Assembly (NCBI GenBank): GCA_002296455.1
Contig: DBJG01000031.1
Span: 11,220-17,207 of the forward strand
Origin: Caryophanales bacterium UBA782
GTDB lineage: Bacteria; Bacillota_I; Bacilli_A; RFN20; CAG-826
Direction of reading: 5' to 3'
Length of the DNA stretch: 5,988 bases
Shown: in pieces, positions 4,406 through 5,988 of the stretch
How the letters are laid out: every line of letters starts with the position of its first letter
How positions within the stretch are numbered: the stretch's first letter is position 1
Position numbers and translations under genes: made by a program
Notes under the pieces: generated by a model
Database searches by the model: none
Told to the model about the DNA's origin: nothing
Seen by the model: only the letters and a program-made list of their open reading frames with translations

Positions 4406-5988
4406 TATTTGCGAACCTCCGCTAAGAACTTCATGCGCAAAACGCCGACAATCTTTTCCATGATTGCGTTCACTTCTTCGTCTTTTAAGGTTCTATCGGC
4501 ATTCGAAAAATCAATGGAAATGGCCATCGATTTCTTGCTTTTGCCGATAATTTCTCCTTGGTAGATATCGAAAACGCGAACGTCTTTGACCAAAGAATCG
4601 ACTCTTCCAATTTCTCTTCGAATGTCTAGATAAGATACTTTATCATCGATAACGAATGCCAAATCACGTGTAACGCTTGGGAATTTACTAGGAACGAGCG
4701 CTTTAGTAGGGCTCACTTTCAAATTGAGCAAAGCAGTTAAATCCAATTCGAGGGCAACTGCGGATTTACCTAATCCAAGTTTTTTTAGCAATGAAGGATG
4801 AAGCTCGCCCATTACGCCAATCGGTGTCTTCCCCATTAGGACCACCGCACTTCTTCCTGGGTGGAATTCTTCTTTTCCGTTCTCTTTTGGTAGGCGAGCT
4901 AGTTGATAGCGATTCGCGTTAACTCCAAGCATCGCCATGATGCCTTCAAGCACGCCTTTTGCCGAATAAAAGTCGTATGGTAAAGACTTTAAAGCGCCTT
5001 GAAGACTCTCTTTTCCAACGAATACCGCCGCCAAATGGGAACCCTGTTCCGTCTTGGTGTCGATATCACTCACTTCGAAAATGGAGAAATCTTTGATTTG
5101 ACGAGAAAGGTTATACTCCGCAACAGAAAGAAGAGAAGGAATAAGGCTTGCTCTCACATATTCATGATCGTCAGTCATTGGATTGGCCAAGCGATAATTC
5201 TCTCCTTTTTTGAGGTAGCGGAAACTAGAAGCCATTTCTTGATTCACAAGCGTATAAGTGAAAACCTCGTTCATACCGATCGAACGAAGGAAATGGCGAA
5301 TGGACTGCTTCTTTTTTTGGCTTTCGGTGAGGCCTTGCAAAGAAACGCCATCCGGAAGCTTGCTTTTCACGTGGTCAAACCCCAACAAACGGATCACTTC
5401 TTCGCTAATATCCGCTTCTCCACCAATATCGATTCGGCTCGAAGGAATCGTAACGAGGAGCGAATCTTCTTTTGCAACGGGTGAAAGATGATCGGCGGCG
5501 AGAACTTCCATGATTTCTTCGCGCGTAAAGGAAGTTCCTAAACGAGCGTTGATATAAGAGAAGCTCGTCTCTATCATCTTTTTATCATGCTTCAGCGTGT
5601 CGAAGACGAATTCTTGACTAACGCTTTCGCCTTGGGCGAGTTCTAATAGCATAGAAGCGGCAAGTTCCAAAACGCGATGCGCTTGATCCTTATTAATCCC
5701 TTTCACAAAACGAGAGGAAGATTCACTGATTAAGCCTAGACGTGAAGAAGTTCTTCGGATGCTTGCCGAATGGAAAACGGCAGACTCGATGACGACATTT
5801 TTCGTATGGAGATCGACTTCGGCAGATTTGCTTGTCATGATGCCAGCTAAGCAAGCCCCTTCTTGACCGCTCGTGACGAGAAGATCGCCTTTCAATAAAG
5901 CGTATTCTTTATCATCCATCGCCAAGAAAGAGCCTTCATAATCGTCTTTGACGATAAGTTCTTTTTCTTTTAGTTTGTCGAGGTCGTA
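4405..5988 (-). CDS. pheT: Phenylalanyl-tRNA synthetase beta subunit (3' part, start outside the window)
   Basis: PheT pairs with PheS in the heterotetramer that charges tRNA-Phe; the beta chain carries the editing B3/B4 domain, the B5 domain, an inactive synthetase-like core and a tRNA-binding end. The frame is open from the right edge to a TAA at 4405-4407, giving 527 of roughly 800 residues. Visible in order: the end of B3/B4 with GLISESSSRFVKGI (about 85-98 of the visible part), B5 with PSSRIDIGGEADISEEVIR (182-200), the synthetase-like core (about 210-420) with LANPM and FHPGRSA, and a complete FDX-ACB domain (435-527) with FPSVTRDLAFVIDD and VFDIYQGE. The TTG at 5925 is not a start, because PheT-like sequence continues upstream of it to the edge. 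The stop overlaps the next gene. No truncation or frameshift is seen. Confidence 0.97.
   Translation of the reverse strand, partial: YDLDKLKEKELIVKDDYEGSFLAMDDKEYALLKGDLLVTSGQEGACLAGIMTSKSAEVDLHTKNVVIESAVFHSASIRRTSSRLGLISESSSRFVKGINKDQAHRVLELAASMLLELAQGESVSQEFVFDTLKHDKKMIETSFSYINARLGTSFTREEIMEVLAADHLSPVAKEDSLLVTIPSSRIDIGGEADISEEVIRLLGFDHVKSKLPDGVSLQGLTESQKKKQSIRHFLRSIGMNEVFTYTLVNQEMASSFRYLKKGENYRLANPMTDDHEYVRASLIPSLLSVAEYNLSRQIKDFSIFEVSDIDTKTEQGSHLAAVFVGKESLQGALKSLPYDFYSAKGVLEGIMAMLGVNANRYQLARLPKENGKEEFHPGRSAVVLMGKTPIGVMGELHPSLLKKLGLGKSAVALELDLTALLNLKVSPTKALVPSKFPSVTRDLAFVIDDKVSYLDIRREIGRVDSLVKDVRVFDIYQGEIIGKSKKSMAISIDFSNADRTLKDEEVNAIMEKIVGVLRMKFLAEVRK

Noticed and set aside
4999..5484. Long open frame of 161 codons on the plus strand
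   Set aside because: It lies wholly antisense to pheT, has no family-like sequence and no clear ribosome site, and is explained by the codon bias of pheT.
5923..5925. TTG as a start of pheT
   Set aside because: The frame stays open to the window edge and the residues upstream still resemble PheT, so this is an internal leucine codon.

Overview
The window holds seven genes, all on the minus strand; two are cut by the window edges. Read from the right edge (transcription runs right to left), the order is pheT (3' part), a yceD/ylbN-family (DUF177) gene, mraZ, rsmH, a 70-codon single-pass membrane protein, ftsA and ftsZ (5' part). This is a stripped-down division (dcw) cluster. mraZ and rsmH are followed almost directly by ftsA and ftsZ, and none of the peptidoglycan genes that usually sit between them (pbpB, mraY, mur genes, ftsW, murG, ftsQ) is present here. 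Together with the Firmicute-like PheT, YlbN-like protein, MraZ and FtsZ, strong AGGAGG-type ribosome sites and moderate G+C, this suggests a low-G+C Gram-positive relative of the Mollicutes: an uncultured, possibly wall-reduced Bacilli lineage such as RF39, Izemoplasma or Acholeplasma relatives. That placement is inference; the window has no rRNA or other decisive marker. Tryptophan is encoded only by TGG, and the six visible stops are five TAA and one TAG.

Right block (about 3811-5988): pheT and the DUF177 gene overlap in a TAATG junction, so they are probably translationally coupled. A Rho-independent terminator ends this transcript at 3811-3849. The rpmF gene that often follows ylbN is not there.

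Middle block (about 2094-3786): a good extended -10 promoter (3757-3786) drives mraZ, rsmH and the small membrane gene, which are packed with gaps of 0 and 4 bases. Two TGGGA repeats spaced by five bases, the known MraZ operator pattern, cover the mraZ Shine-Dalgarno and GTG start, so MraZ probably represses this operon. A second Rho-independent terminator follows the small gene at 2094-2128.

Left block (1-2093): ftsA and ftsZ lie 18 bases apart behind that terminator and so need their own promoter. The ftsA start has no Shine-Dalgarno, but a TAGAAT -10 box lies exactly six bases before the ATG, as in a leaderless mRNA. A perfect 19-base palindrome covers that box. Translation of ftsA, and transcription of ftsA-ftsZ, may thus be controlled separately from the mraZ operon.

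Several division proteins differ from family consensus: FtsA has a degraded first phosphate loop and no visible membrane-targeting helix, FtsZ has Lys in its GGGTGTG motif, and RsmH has FQSLEDR in place of FHSLEDR. The points most worth testing are the leaderless, palindrome-covered ftsA promoter and the small membrane protein, which may help a tail-less FtsA reach the membrane.
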